The translations under genes were made by a program, and so were the position numbers. A DNA stretch of 64,000 bases, taken from positions 744,001 through 808,000 of the forward strand of contig OY760134.1 of NCBI GenBank assembly GCA_963663145.1, in the 5' to 3' direction. The DNA is from Azotimanducus sp963663145 (lineage in GTDB: Bacteria; Pseudomonadota; Gammaproteobacteria; Pseudomonadales; Azotimanducaceae). Each line of letters starts with the position of its first letter. Within the stretch, counting starts at the first letter, position 1. This document shows, in pieces, positions 63,276-64,000 of this stretch. The notes beneath the pieces were generated by a model. That model was not told the DNA's origin. It worked only from the letters and a program-made list of their open reading frames with translations, and made no database searches.

Positions 63276-64000
63276 TTATGGCAGCGTCGTTTCCCCCATG
63301 AGGAATCGGTCGATCTCGCGGGCGGCTTCGCGGCCTTCGTTGATGGCGCGCACAACCAGCGATTGACCGCGTCGGCAGTCTCCTGCCGCGAACACCCCTT
63401 CCACACTGGTGGCGTATTTGCCGTATTCGGCGGCGTAGTTCGAGCGGGCGTCGTATTCGATGCCGAGCGGGTCGGACACTTGATGTTCTGGGCCGAGGAA
63501 TCCCATGGAGAGGAACACGAGGTCGGCTTTCCATTCGCGTTCGCTGCCGGGCACCTCATTGAACTTGCCGTCCTTGAGTTCTACGTCCACCGTGTGTATG
63601 CCGCCCAAGCGACCACTGCCGTTGGCGACGAAGGATTTTGAGGAGATGGAATAAACCCGAGGATCTTGGCCGAACTTGTTGGCACTCTCCTCGTGGCCAT
63701 AGTCGACGCGGAAGATGCGCGGCCAGGTTGGCCAAGGATTGTTGTCCGCTCGATCATCGGGCGGCCTTGGGAAGAGCTCGAAATTGGTCAAGCTCCGGCA
63801 GGCTTGGCGAAGCGAAGTGCCGATGCAGTCGGTGCCTGTATCGCCGCCGCCGATGACGATGACATCCTTGTCCTTGGCGAGAATCTCCGGGGTTTCGCCG
63901 TCGAGCAGGCACTGCGTACTTTCGGTCAGAAACTCCATGGCGAAGTGAACGCCCGGGAGACCCCGACCTTCAATCGGCAGATCGCGCGGCAGCGTCGCGC
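63276..64000 (-). CDS. gltD: GltD, glutamate synthase small subunit (3' part)
   Basis: The C-terminal 240 codons of the NADPH-glutamate synthase beta subunit, continuing past the right edge. LPRDLPIEGRGLPGVHFAME, the second Rossmann motif VIVIGGGDTGTDCIGTS, and the closing FAD-site segment GVFAAGDCRRGQSLVVRAINEGREAAREID are all present. It passes electrons from NADPH to the large subunit for glutamate synthesis. The IS1380-like debris begins 14 bases after its stop. Confidence 0.93.
   Translation of the reverse strand, partial: ATLPRDLPIEGRGLPGVHFAMEFLTESTQCLLDGETPEILAKDKDVIVIGGGDTGTDCIGTSLRQACRSLTNFELFPRPPDDRADNNPWPTWPRIFRVDYGHEESANKFGQDPRVYSISSKSFVANGSGRLGGIHTVDVELKDGKFNEVPGSEREWKADLVFLSMGFLGPEHQVSDPLGIEYDARSNYAAEYGKYATSVEGVFAAGDCRRGQSLVVRAINEGREAAREIDRFLMGETTLP

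Overview
The window looks like chromosome of a gammaproteobacterium. The evidence is the dksA-gluQ-pcnB and kdsC-lptC-lptA gene orders, the erpA and hemJ neighbours, and a proteobacterial 16S with an intact anti-Shine-Dalgarno end. Housekeeping genes have moderately high GC; the insertion sequences between 49.7 and 56.9 kb are clearly richer in GC. Several genes carry frameshifts or truncations, so either the genome is decaying or the assembly has small indels.

Layout. 1-9.7 kb: envelope, RNA-metabolism and haem genes, mostly on the minus strand (lptA, lptC, kdsC, Ca/Na exchanger, pcnB, gluQ, dksA, a PfkB kinase, hemL, hemJ, erpA, M23 lipoprotein). 9.9-11.3 kb: tyrS with a one-base frameshift before its S4 tail. 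11.4-26.6 kb: the ribosomal RNA genes, arranged unusually. The 16S gene has its own promoter and is separated from tRNA-Ile, tRNA-Ala, 23S and 5S by about 8 kb. That gap holds two SnoaL-like genes, an EthD-like gene, a porin and a complete pstSCAB operon running in the opposite direction. The 23S half has its own TATAAT promoter and boxA.

The 23S gene is interrupted by three group I introns at E. coli positions 1917, 1931 and 1951. They leave exons of only 14 and 20 nt between them, and the middle intron encodes a LAGLIDADG endonuclease. A near-identical 692-bp copy of the 23S 3' end, 5S and terminator recurs 5.1 kb downstream. The two copies bracket a 28-C tract, an exported protein, a small membrane protein, a MacA-like adaptor and a broken MacB.

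31.8-49.5 kb: accessory metabolism. It holds a REP-associated transposase with its REP palindromes, a DegT-like protein lacking the PLP lysine, YbaN, an exported methyltransferase-like protein, an SDR lacking its catalytic Tyr/Lys, a molybdopterin oxidoreductase, an MBL hydrolase, a cusCBA-type metal efflux operon with a His-rich exported protein, and a Baeyer-Villiger-type monooxygenase.

49.7-57.4 kb: a pile-up of insertion sequences (ISKra4, IS5, IS481 and IS630 types plus remnants of IS630 and IS1634). It surrounds an exported-protein/membrane-protein pair and gene fragments (acyltransferase E2, FAD dehydrogenase). 57.5-64 kb: an S46 peptidase, a Uma2 protein, a HepT/MntA toxin-antitoxin pair, a type II restriction-modification pair among IS1380-like debris, and the 3' part of gltD.

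The most notable finding is the combination in one locus of a split rRNA operon, three closely spaced 23S introns and a duplicated 23S-5S tail.
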